Source of the DNA: Varroa destructor | Taxonomy: Eukaryota > Arthropoda > Arachnida > Mesostigmata > Varroidae | Direction of reading: 5' to 3' | Length of the DNA: 64,000 nt | NCBI RefSeq assembly: GCF_002443255.2 | Contig: NW_019211458.1 | Location: 30,899,319 to 30,963,318, forward strand | Shown here: positions 13,201 to 22,925 of the stretch, in pieces | Numbering within the stretch: position 1 is the first letter of the stretch | Layout of the letters: each line of letters starts with the position of its first letter | Notes under the pieces: generated by a model | What the model saw: only the letters and a program-made list of their open reading frames with translations | Database searches by the model: none | Told to the model about the DNA's origin: nothing | Made by a program: the position numbers and the translations under genes

Positions 13201-16200
13201 CGCGGAGCAGATTTCGGTCAGCTGGTTATATCGTACAGAACCCTACGGGATCTCCACGTTTTTTCTGCAGAAACGCCCTCTACTTGGAGAACTCGTCTAA
13301 ATAGTAACCGATTCGGTACTGGCTCAGACGGGACCGAAGGTACCGAATCAGGGAGAAATTGATATTAGATTTAACGTAAAAAAATATCTAAATATCTGAA
13401 CCAGATACAAGTGGACAGAAACGCTATCGCCGTCGTTAGCAATATAATTGAGAGTCGGGCGTTCTTTTCATAGAATCAAATCTTCCATGTCTAGTAAGCT
13501 AACCTATTTGCTAGAAAAACCTATACGGAAAAGTTCAAAAATGTAAAGCAAAGAATGGGAGCTATCTGTGTCCTGTCATTATTAATATTATTCCAATTGA
13601 GAACAGATTCTTGCCGAAGTAAGCAGAAGTATAAGCTAGCCAAAGAGATGACGACCAACCCGTGTTAATTAGTTTCCATAGTAAGCAGAGACCGGCGCAA
13701 GATAGTGGCAACTCTATTGGTTTGACAGATATCTAAACGGAGTAACTTTGAACGAATTAGACCGTCTGAGCAATATGATTATAGCTGAAAAAAGAATCCC
13801 ATCACGCGCTTTCGTCCTCAAACTTCTGGCTTAAGTTGGTAAAGTCGGGGTTTCATTTGGTTTGCACTGAACTAAGTACTCTATCGCGCAATGTGCACTC
13901 TAGAAAAAACCATGACACGAGATGATGTTATTTGTTTTTGTTTTTTTTTTCTTTTGCGTAGAACTACAGCGTTGGTGTGGGTTGCAAGGATGTGAATATC
14001 TTCTAATAAATAGTGAGAAACTAAGTAAATAAGTTAAACGATAACGAAGTAAATCTAAAATAATTCCATGGTTATATGCAATGGCTGTTATCCGAAATCA
14101 TTTTCCAGATCTGAGCGTCTTTCAGCTGTTTGAACGTCACTGCTCCCTAGGTCGTTCTCGCCTTCGATCTATGTTTCTAGCGCCACCAAATTCACGTCAC
14201 GAAGTCGAAGATCGACTTACCTCTCTAGCGTATTTCTCCGATCCGGAAAATCGTCAGTTCATTAAAGCACTGAGTCAAGCGCTAAGGAACATTAAACGAG
14301 TAGACTATATTCTTCTCAACATGTGCAGAGGTAATTTACATTTCTAGTTCACTATCTTCTAGATTGTAGGAGATGAATATGAACGCTAAGCAGGATAGAC
14401 CTGGAATATGTAGATCGTAAGCCTGAAGCCATTCGCTTTCGCGTTTCATTCGAAATTACCGAGTGGCTGATTATACCTTCTGCAGGTTTGCCACTAGCCT
14501 AATTCTTTTGCAACGGAAGCCTATTTTCGGTTTCCAGCTCTTACGGGAAGTCCTTACTTAAAAATCCTTACTCGATTCTGGTATACATAATATGTTTACG
14601 CAGTAGGTATTCTGATGACGCCATCGTAGTATCCACTAGCTCAGCTAAAAGCAAAACGCTGCAAAACAATTGACTGCGTCGTCTTTCACGGTAATACTAT
14701 TAATTAATATTATCTAAGAAATAAATAAACGGTCATAATGTTTATTTATTATATGGTCAAATTAACGATACACAGACAGGAATCACAGAGCACCTGCCTC
14801 ATCGGTACTTATTTGTATTATCTCGGGAAATCATTCCCAGAGAACATGAGCATCCACCTTGTCGCACGCTACTATATAAGGCGCTCGAAACTTCTGAAGA
14901 TAACTGTCATTCACGTATGATGACCTCTAGCCATATGTGCCACACTTCTGTTGCAGAGCGGCCAATCTGCCCATTGAAGGTTATCCTCGAGGGGCTTTTA
15001 GTTGTATCATCTACCGGGAAAGATTTATGCGCGAGTATACCGAAGGGAAATCGATGAAAAGCAGGAAAACGAAATGCGCGGTATGTGGTTTAATAGAGCG
15101 AATCCACGCATTTCCATTTCGCCTAGCGGCTTAACGATCATCATCGACGTCGGCCATCCGTGTTGGCGACCCCATTTCATTAGTTAGGGCGCACCCCCTT
15201 CCGTGCCATTACGGAAAGACTCGTTCTGAAGCCGGCACGTACGGCAGTTGAAGAGCAAAATTTTCACTTATTACAACGCCACAAACTGTACAGTTTACCT
15301 ACGCATAGCTCACCTACGTACAACAAAGAGTGTTTCGGTGGACAACATTTTTCGACTTTATGACAATTCTTTCCGTGGTAAATCGTCAGTGACTGAATCG
15401 TATGCTTGGATCGCCCGATAGCATGCCAAGCTTTTAAACTCTGCCGAATTTCGTTTGGCTGCGACTAGATAAGTTAAATTGATATATCTATAAAGTATTT
15501 GTAGATATTATTGGGTCATAAACGGGATACATGGAGCCTTGTTTTAAATTTCAAATTATACTGAGCATATTTTGTGTGACATGAAAGCTGTTTACTCAGA
15601 GGAGTGGAGAATAACTTTGAGGCATGTTTGAGCAAGCTTATGAAACAGTCACCAAGACTTATCAGCCCTACTTTATAGAGCCATTTTAAGCATCTCTGAA
15701 TAAAATTAACCTATAAGTACGTGGACTCAAGCCTCATGTACGCATATATGTACATATATACCAGTTGACATAATTAGGGAGAAGCCTGTACAGCTCTCAC
15801 GATACGACGCGCTACTATCCCTCTGTTCCCGAACGCGATTGCAATTTAGTTTTTTACATTACAGGGTAACGCGTGATAGGCTACGTTATTCCCCCGTAAT
15901 GAAACGAACATAATGCAGTCGTTTATGAGTTTTTTTGTTACCACTCCCTAGTCAGATCGAAAGTATCGATACTATGAGGTAATAGCGTACTCAAGAACGT
16001 TTTGCTAATATTAATCTGTGACTTTCTTATGCTTGCTAGTCCTACTTGATTACCATCGTTGAACACGGATCTACTTACTCGAATGAGGTTGGTTATTACA
16101 TACAGTTATTCTTCGCGCAGCTTAGGCTATGTATGTGCGCGTGTTTCTCTGTCTACAAACGTATCATACAAGTGTGAACTCTCTAAACATCTTCTTTGGC

Positions 16201-19200
16201 GTGGCATATGGTTCATCAGAAAGCAGCTCTGCTAAGGCGTCTTATAAATGTTTTGCCGCCCATGGGCTGGCCCCCGGTCCCGCTTACCGAACATACCTGG
16301 TTGACAAGCTCTTCCTGGCGCAGTATTTAGCAGAATGGGCCAGGTCTCAAGAGACCACCTCGTTGAACTTCGCGCTCTCCAACCCGATAAGCTTATCTCA
16401 CTGCAACACAACGTTAGGAAACCCTCTGACAGCACTGTCAAACCATGAGAATAATAAATTGGGAATTCATGGGTCAGGTCCCGCTAGCTGATGACCGGTT
16501 ACCATCGCTACTACGACTACTACCACCTTTGCTATCACCCAGCACGAAAAGGTTAGCACCGCATGATGCCTAAAAGCGGTTTCAGTAATTACATTCAATC
16601 TCTCGTTTTCTCGACTCACTCAGGCGAACAGGTAGCTCTTGCCCTGGCCGCCATGAAACGAAAAACAAGAAGGACTCCAGCTCCGATGTCGTGGGTTGAC
16701 CTTAAGAATAGCTATTTTTAGCAAACCTGTACTGGGACGTGTTTTTTTTTTGTTACAGATTACTTCCATTAAACTTTTGATGCGAATACCCGTTCCAGAA
16801 CAGAATACGCACTTCACTGTTCGAAATCTTCAAACAACTTGAACGAAAGATCTAATTTAGAAAAAAAAAACTACTTCCTTCGTTAGTAGCGCTACCATTA
16901 AATCGGAATGACAAAATTTTGCTACCCAAATATAAACAACCACTCACCGGTAACAAAGAGCGGTAAAAGAGATCTTAACGTCAGTCGGCTTCTTATTGGC
17001 AAGCAGAGTCCTGCTTTTTCAACTCCTTACATCCCGAACCATGAAATCGTGTATCAGGAATTTTTTTTTGTGATAACTTGTAGTTTCCATTGGTCGTTAT
17101 TACTTTTGTCAAATTTAGACAGACGCAGACGATTATCATTATCTCGTCAAAACAATGCAGTAACGATCATTCAGTCGGAGACTTTGTTCACTTCTAATAA
17201 CAATGTGACCGAAAAGGAAAACCAAATGAAGTCCTGAAGGGAAAGACGTGTTTAATGGCAACATAATGATGTCAGCCTTCTGTAAGGCCACGTCACGTGT
17301 TGAAGCTGTGTGAATGACAACTCAAGCCAAGAACACCTTTGTTTTAAATCAATATATTCAATACACGCGAGCTAAAGGCGAGATAATATTGCTTGGCTAA
17401 ATTTTCTTTCAGTTGACCAGAACAATAAGCAAAAAAATACGACCACCCACACATTCTCTTTACGAGGACGATTTAGGAACAAAGTTCTGTTACGTTCTAT
17501 CGTTGAAGTCATCATATTGCCTGCAGCATAATAATTACTATTAATCTCAGTAAATATTAATGAGTGATGGGTGTCACGTAATTTCTTGTCGTTTAAGTTG
17601 AGACAGACAATGATTGGGTTATGCAGATAAAAGCTACGTATCAAGACATACGTATACACTCAGTATATGCCCAGAAGCAATTATATCGATGGTTCAATGT
17701 TGCCCCTCGTGCATTGCAGGTGAAACGCCGGCTGGTGAATGGAGAAGCATCTTGTCTACGTGTAAATCAATACTCGTTGTGCAGGATCTTATTGCTGGGA
17801 CATCCCGCAGGGATGAGTGCCCGGCTCTAGTTGCGGCTTTTAAAGCTTGCGACAAAGTATTCGCAGAGCTCGTCGTAATAATTGAGAACGTGGTCGATTT
17901 CCAAGGTAAATAAATCATGGATTCGTATTGAAATTCGTCTTGAATGAAGTTACCGAAAGCACTGACATAGAGGAACAGTGCGTGGGCTCAATAGCTGCAA
18001 TGACTCGACATGTTGTTGTGGATACATACCTTTGAAGGCCCAGATAAACCCAGCAAAATCCTTCCTGCCAGATTTTTAGGCAATAGTGAAAAGCGATTAT
18101 AGGGCCTAGGAATAGGAAGAAAGCTAAAGTTGTACCATTAGACATTGCGATCTGTGGATGCCTAAATGGATTGGCTGTTTTTGGACCTTTTGTTGGAGTG
18201 GACGTTTATATCGCATCGCACTCAAATGGCATTCGCTAGATTTTAATTTCGCTCCCACTATCTTATGGCTGTAGCCTTTAAAGAGAACCCGGACGAGAAA
18301 TTTCCTGTACGAGAAGGAGTCGATCCCGAGCTTGATGCTAAACGGCTGCGTTTATACAGCGCCGAGATGGACAAGGACATGAAACGTTTGGCGAGAACAG
18401 AGATGGAGCGCCTTCCTGCGGAAATTAAAGATGGTGCTTAAAAACTTCGTTTACTTTTACGTTGTTTCCATCGTAGTACAGTCGTAACGTGTTTATCTGC
18501 CAAAGTTGGAAACATGTAGTCGTCTAGATTCGAAACCGTGTTAGACACGTTTTTTTTTTTATATCAGAACGAGCCAGCCGTTCGAGTGCTTGCCCGTAGC
18601 AGTAGCACCGCTCACAAATAGATTCCTCTTAGCCTCTTGTTAGGTTGTGCGCGTACAACTTGTGGAAGCAACTACTATGACCTTCGGCTGTTACGTGTTG
18701 ACGACGTTCCCTATTCGCTGTCATCTGTACATATGCTTCGTTCATATTCCTGAAGAGTTTCAATATGACTCTATATAATAATCAGGGTAGCTACATAGTC
18801 GCCTTTTGATAAATGAGAGAAACGCATTTCCTTTTTTTCGTGCATGGAAAACAATTGCAAAGCCAACAAAGTCCGACACGCAAATACAACAAACCGGTAA
18901 GAAATATTAGACGTACACTTACGTACTATTGCTCTTTCTGCCATTTTCTTACATGGCGATTTAACCCGTTTCAGTAAGATAGGACGTGTTCATATGTAAA
19001 CATACTTCATATAAAACATTATATAGGAACGATTTTGTGTCTAGGAGTGTTTGACTTAACGTTACCTGGAGAATATTATGCAACATTTTGTTAGGATACC
19101 GTTTGGGACTCGCGTAAGCTTCTCCTCCTTGAATTGCCTCCACTTTCTGTACTTTCATGGGGAATCTTTAATTGAATTTGTTCTTAGATTTTATTTAAAT

Positions 19201-22200
19201 TAGTCGAGAGTTGATACAAGCAAACGTGTCGCTAATTATTGAGCAACAAATCCTTGATCGGACGGATTGTCTACGCCACTTTCAATCGTCTACAATAAAC
19301 ACTATCTCTGAGTTGCTACTTACGTGTCGTTTCGATCCCTTCTATACAGGGTGCATTAATTACGTGCCGTGCATGGGGTTCGTCTTTAGGACGAAACGCG
19401 CTAACGAACGCGCGGTTAAGACGACAAGAACAATGGAGCTCGTGGCATCAATGGACGACGAGTCGTTCTTCCGTTGTAACGGAACGGCTTTGCTGCACGA
19501 GAAGTACGGTAACGTTTACGACGAATTGATGCATCTTCAGCACGCGATTTATCGACAACTGCAGAGACAGGTCGGTGTTCATTCGTTCTTCGTTTCTCAG
19601 ACTCAGTCTATATTTAACAACCGTGCCTTTATTATGGTCATGGTTTACCCTATGTCCATGATGGGCGTAAAGCTTAACCGCAAATGTGTCAGTTGGTCAT
19701 GTTTTTTCGTCCATTTAATTATGGCTTGAAGTTGCCCGATATTGCTGAATCGTTTCCACAGGTTCTGACCCATGCTACGACATTGCTCAATGCGGTGGAT
19801 ACATTTTGCACGCTAGACGCAACCCTCGCACTGGCGTTAACCGGAAATGAACTGAATTTTGCTCGGCCTCAGATCACTGAAGAAAACATCTGTGTCGTAG
19901 TGTGAGTCACGTCTTGCTACCACACACCGCCTAGAGATCATGTGTATTTAGTGTCAGTCTAATCATTATACGTATATACGATCATATCTAAAAGCCACAC
20001 GTCAATGTCTGTTAATGGGAAAATGAATCGAATACCTTTAAAGGAATGGAATTCACCCTCTTCTGGAAGTGATGGAACGCTCTCGAGGCACGGTTAAAGC
20101 CAACAGCTGGATATCGGTAAATCCTGCCCGGGTGTTTGTGGTAACTGGGCCCAATTCCAGTGGCAAATCGACGTTCCTGCGTCAATGTGCGTTGATCGCT
20201 TTTCTCGCTCATCTCGGTGCACCGGTGCCTGCTCAAAAAGCCAAAATAGGTATAAATTTCCGATTTCAATCCCAGCTAATTTGTGACATGTCCCAGTAGT
20301 CGTACGTACATGCATATAGTCGTACGTAGTATAGAATTAAGCAAAGTCTGGGAACGAGACTAACACGTATCCAGTAGTAGATTAATGCTAAATATGGATG
20401 AGGTTCGAGTTAATATCTTATACAGTTCACGTCTAAAACGTCTAAGGATTGTATCTAAACTGAATAGTCTTGCAACAAAGGCCTATGCATGTCCGTCACC
20501 GATCTGGACAGGTTGCGATATACGGCAGTATCGAATTCAGTACTGTCGTTAAAGAGTATCAGTAGCCCTGGCTAGATACTATACCAGGCGGACTAATTAA
20601 ATCGTAATTTGTCTTTCAGCCATATAGATTTTTCGAATTTTAGGGTGAACTTATCGTACATCGTAGTCTTTCGTCGGAGACAGAAACATTTTCTGCATCT
20701 CTTGAATTTTAATAATTAAAACCCAACTAACAACCTATGACGGACGTTAGCTTCGCTGAGAAACAAACATGCCATTATTTCGAATATATAAAAGATAGCC
20801 AATTTATGCACCATGCTTTAGGGATAGGCTACTTTATATGAAGCTATAATGATTAGTCATGATCAGGGAAATCTTCAACATCAGCATCACTTTGATTTGA
20901 TTTTTTCAATTGATTTGAATTCCAGAAAAGAATGAATAAAAAAGAAAAACGAAAATAATTAAATTAAGCATAATTCAACACAGATGACCCGAACTTTTGT
21001 AGCATATAAAGTAAAATCAGTGTTTTTATTTACCACAAACTTATTTGGATCCTTTATATTTTTTTAGATATTTGGTTAGAGGCACAGGCCTGGGTTGCGC
21101 CTGTTAGAAAAACATCGACCTTGCTGGACTCTTGTGGGATAACCTGGGACAGCCTAACTGCTACTATTTATGTTTAACTAACTGCTCTACTTTTTTAGTA
21201 GCAAAAGTTAGCCGTCGGTAATGTTTGAGAATCCGCGGAGCATAGTAGATGCATGAATTTCCTGCCAGGCTTTTCGACAAACGGTCCACGCACGGTCCTC
21301 GAAGCGGAGGCCTGAACTAGGAACAGTGCAGGCTGTATGTGGGCCATTTCTTTCACAAGACAAGTCAAAATGGCAGTGAGATAGAGCATCTGGAAAGCGC
21401 TATCCTTGGTTCCATTTTCTTTACTCCTGACCAGTTTCGCCGCCGCCAGAATCACCTTTACGGAACATAAACAACAACTTGATTAATTGCTTCCCAAAGC
21501 AGCACTGTACATAACGTATAACCTAACATCCTAACCTGAAACGGTAGACGCCTAATCAGGAGGCCTACTCTATACAGTCATAGAGCATTGCATGCAATAT
21601 AGAGTAATTGTTTGTTTCCACAATTAATATGCGAATCTTCTTTGTTGCATGGTTCTTGTTGGCGGTCTTGCAGCTCTATTAGATACTATTCAATCATCAT
21701 TCTACTCGGATGAAACGATGCGGAACGAGGCGTCCGGATTCGCCGTGCAGTGCCAACAAATCGCATTCATTATGAAAACGATTGAAGGAGCGCGAGCTTT
21801 AGTCGTTGTCGACGAATTTGGTAAAGGTAACTAATGGCAAACTATATAATATAAAATCGCGTATTCGTTTGCTAACAAAATCGCTATTTTTTTTTTTTTG
21901 ATACACCTATGATTTGTGTTTATAGCTAGATATGTTGGCATCGGACACTTTGTCACAGAAGATGAGGAGGAGGTCTCTCAGGGAACCGGTATAGAATTTG
22001 TTTTTAATACTCTAAGATTGTAAGTCTTTATATGGACAACGTTGCAGCAAATTATCGTCACAGTTTAATTACATTATCAGCCGTAATTTGTCCTGATGTA
22101 GGTACTCAGATGACAGAAGGGGCTGGCTTGTGCGTCGCCTTCCTTCGCCAGATGGCCCTGATGCCCCGACGACCGCATTTACTCATGGCGTCACATTATC

Positions 22201-22870
22201 AGCGGCATCTGTACGCTTTCCTCGCAAATAACTCTGCTATCAACTTCCTAACATTCTCTCGCCACTTGGCCGGTAATCGTCTTGTGCAGTTGTACAGCGT
22301 CGTGCCCGGAATCACCACATCGAGTTTCGCTAGCTTTGTATCGCGCGACGCTGGACTTGTTGAAGAGGTCAGTTTGTCAGAGGCATGAAACCTTGTGCCT
22401 GAATAGAACCTAAACTCGACTCCCAAGTATAACCAACGGAATTCACTAGTAACGTTTTTAAGCATAGAACTTCAAATCTGATAGCAGATTATTTCTCAGA
22501 TATTGCCATGGTTGGTCATGAGCTAATTCGAACTTAGTTAACACAGCCTATACCGGGTTTCCGAAGAGGAATTGTTCAATGTTAAGACAAAAGGATTCAT
22601 GCGGCTTTTTTACCTCAGTGAATCTTATATAAACCTGCTGTTACTTGGATTTGCTTGTCGCTTCAGGTAGTCCAGCATCAAGAGCAAATATCGTCTAAAC
22701 TCCAGAATAATCAGGCAATTACTGGAGAAATAGGGAATCAGACCGAAAATCTGCTCAATTACGTTCAGGATGTTCTTGATGACGTCACAACTCTTGTAGA
22801 ATACTCAGGTCCAGGATGGTGTGATCACGCGCAAAGTCACGAAGATGCTAGTACCGGAGACCCGGCATAG
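9980..22870 (+). CDS. MSH5: MSH5, meiotic MutS homologue (13 coding exons)
   Basis: Meiosis-specific MutS-family ATPase. In known systems MSH5 pairs with MSH4 (MutS-gamma), encircles Holliday-junction intermediates in the nucleus and promotes class I (ZMM) crossovers; it does not repair mismatches. Exons: 9980-10210, 12198-12331, 12578-12739, 13014-13315, 14109-14330, 17720-17905, 18275-18433, 19350-19570, 19762-19901, 20044-20249, 21674-21826, 22102-22367, 22667-22870. All junctions are GT-AG and phase-consistent, giving 861 residues (human protein about 834). Order: basic, probably disordered N-terminus (1-50), connector, lever/clamp core, then the ATPase with Walker A GPNSSGKS (621-628) and Walker B VVVDEFGKG (698-706). 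The N-terminal mismatch-binding domain is absent, as in all MSH4/MSH5. Blocks match human MSH5 as I remember it, e.g. NGIHPLLE against NGRHPLME. It could only be confused with MSH4; the N-terminal and lever blocks favour MSH5. The start (ATG at 9980) is the least certain point; ATG 9986 is an alternative. Confidence 0.93.
10211..12197 (+). other. MSH5 intron 1
   Basis: 1987 bases, GTAGAG...CCGTAG. It holds an (AT)n microsatellite at 10300-10322 and several short chance frames (10853-11077, 11193-11450, 11853-12152), none of which matches anything I know or fits the MSH5 frame. Confidence 0.75.
10300..10322. repeat. (AT)n microsatellite
   Basis: Short AT run inside MSH5 intron 1. Confidence 0.9.
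12198..12331 (+). CDS. MSH5: MSH5 exon 2 (residues 78-122)
   Basis: Acceptor TCCGTAG before 12198. Codes for the connector helix and strand ending LQPSVVLISRNAQDSL, equivalent to human INPQSVVTSAKQDENM. The donor is GTCAGT at 12332. It is used two bases into a TAG triplet, so a read-through would stop at once; splicing to exon 3 turns the split codon into TAC. Too short and without an ATG-started frame, so simple ORF finders miss it. Confidence 0.85.
12578..12739 (+). CDS. MSH5: MSH5 exon 3 (residues 122-176)
   Basis: Acceptor CTTTTAG before 12578, donor AG|GTAGAG at 12740 in phase 2. Codes for the rest of the connector (LHPQVHIEKVPPQQIQV) and the helix LSLEEKMIYLR, which aligns with human ATEKILFLSS. 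Confidence 0.87.
13014..13315 (+). CDS. MSH5: MSH5 exon 4 (residues 176-277)
   Basis: Phase picks the acceptor: the CAG ending at 13035 would break the frame, while GTGCCAG ending at 13013 keeps it and restores TVLDLSQDVSLRSIGALLQW against the human [20 protein letters not shown] block. It holds an acidic loop insertion (CRGDEDSDVE) not in the human protein as I recall it. Three donors in the same phase (after 13303, 13315, 13339) are possible. I chose 13315 because spacing to the next conserved block (LSVFQLF, human LSLFGIL) then equals the human spacing. Confidence 0.8.
14109..14330 (+). CDS. MSH5: MSH5 exon 5 (residues 277-351)
   Basis: Acceptor TTTTCCAG before 14109; donor AG|GTAATT at 14331. 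Codes for the core (lever) region LSVFQLFERHCSLGRSRLRSM and a following RLTSLAYFSDPEN, matching human [20 protein letters not shown] and RLDVIQFFLLPQN. This is one of the clearest MSH4/MSH5-type segments. Confidence 0.92.
14331..17719 (+). other. MSH5 intron 5, with a GC-richer patch
   Basis: 3389 bases, the longest intron. A GC-richer patch at 16.2-16.5 kb is open on both strands (120 codons on +, 69 on -) but shows no known domain; an old transposon insertion is my guess. Nothing else recognised. Confidence 0.7.
17720..17905 (+). CDS. MSH5: MSH5 exon 6 (residues 351-413)
   Basis: Acceptor GCATTGCAG before 17720, donor CAAG|GTAAAT at 17906. Codes for the lever helices beginning GETPAGEWRSI (human TKVSDWQVLYK) and ending VIIENVVDFQ (human LIGKVVDFEG). 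Preceded by a 3389-base intron, the longest in the gene. Confidence 0.92.
18275..18433 (+). CDS. MSH5: MSH5 exon 7 (residues 413-466)
   Basis: Acceptor GGCTGTAG before 18275; the donor is GTGCTT, a weak site, at 18434. Codes for VREGVDPELDAKRLRLYSAEMD and ARTEMERLPAEIKD, which fit human VLPNIDPEIDEKKRRLMG and ARKELENLDSRIP. It has no upstream ATG in frame, so a start-codon ORF search does not show it; I found it by looking for the block missing between exons 6 and 8. Confidence 0.88.
19350..19570 (+). CDS. MSH5: MSH5 exon 8 (residues 466-539)
   Basis: Acceptor TATACAG before 19350, donor CAG|GTCGGT at 19571 (phase 0). CINYVPCMGFVF aligns with human CSVIYIPLIGFLL in the clamp region, and ELMHLQHAIYRQLQRQ with the lever helix ending in human MYQLQCQ. 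The open frame upstream of 19350 is intron read-through. Confidence 0.9.
19762..19901 (+). CDS. MSH5: MSH5 exon 9 (residues 540-586)
   Basis: Acceptor TTTCCACAG before 19762; donor GTGAGT at 19902 (phase 2). Codes for VLTHATTLLNAVDTFCTLDA, the long lever helix and family-typical LD motif leading into the ATPase (human [20 protein letters not shown]), then NFARPQI (human GYSRPRY). Confidence 0.92.
20044..20249 (+). CDS. MSH5: MSH5 exon 10, Walker A (residues 586-655)
   Basis: Acceptor TTTAAAG before 20044; donor ATAG|GTATAA at 20250. Contains NGIHPLLE (usually NGRHP; the Arg is replaced by Ile) and the P-loop VTGPNSSGKSTFLRQ with the catalytic Lys at 627, then the AFLAHLGAPVPAQ helix that follows the P-loop in every MutS protein. 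Nucleotide-binding residues are intact. Confidence 0.95.
20250..21673 (+). other. MSH5 intron 10
   Basis: 1424 bases between the Walker A and Walker B exons. It contains a tandem of two 12-base copies of TAGTCGTACGTA (20297-20308 and 20317-20328). A minus-strand frame at 21195-21455 has no recognisable content. Confidence 0.75.
21674..21826 (+). CDS. MSH5: MSH5 exon 11, Walker B (residues 655-706)
   Basis: Acceptor GTCTTGCAG before 21674, donor AAAG|GTAACT at 21827. Codes for LLDTIQSSFYSDETM and the helix before Walker B, ending VVVDEFGKG with catalytic Glu at 702. Length from LLD to DEFGKG is within one residue of the human segment. The preceding intron is 1424 bases. Confidence 0.94.
22102..22367 (+). 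CDS. MSH5: MSH5 exon 12, ATPase C-lobe (residues 706-794)
   Basis: Acceptor CTGATGTAG before 22102, donor GAG|GTCAGT at 22368. Begins TQMTEGAGLCVAFLRQ (human TNTVDGLALLAAVLRH) and carries LLMASHYQRHL at 732-742, the MutS histidine switch region (ATHY in mismatch-repair MutS, ATNF in human MSH5). It ends with VVPGITTSSFASFVSRDAGL, the MutS C-lobe block (human [20 protein letters not shown]). Confidence 0.94.
22667..22870 (+). CDS. MSH5: MSH5 exon 13, terminal exon (residues 795-861)
   Basis: Acceptor GTCGCTTCAG before 22667; stop TAG at 22868-22870. Codes for a Gln-rich amphipathic stretch (VVQHQEQISSKLQNN), which in MutS proteins is the helix-turn-helix dimer tail, and NLLNYVQDVLDDV. Little sequence identity to vertebrate MSH5 is visible past residue 815, as is usual for this tail. 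Confidence 0.87.
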   Translation, partial: VVQHQEQISSKLQNNQAITGEIGNQTENLLNYVQDVLDDVTTLVEYSGPGWCDHAQSHEDASTGDPA

Positions 22871-22898
22871 GGTACTTAGATCTGCTGTCGTATTGCCT

Positions 22899-22904
22899 AA
22901 TAAA
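22899..22904 (+). promoter_or_regulatory. MSH5: MSH5 polyadenylation signal
   Basis: A canonical AATAAA 29 bases after the MSH5 stop codon, followed by a T-rich stretch, implies a very short 3' UTR. Confidence 0.75.
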
Positions 22905-22925
22905 ACGAAATTCTTTTTATTTACT

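Noticed and set aside
16129..16491. 120-codon frame in MSH5 intron 5 as a nested gene
   Set aside because: Its minus-strand shadow is also open, it has no recognised domain, and no splice or polyadenylation signals stand out.
19211..19349. Open frame continuous with MSH5 exon 8 from an upstream start
   Set aside because: A good acceptor at 19349 and the phase from exon 7 put the exon start at 19350; the upstream part has no MSH5 similarity.
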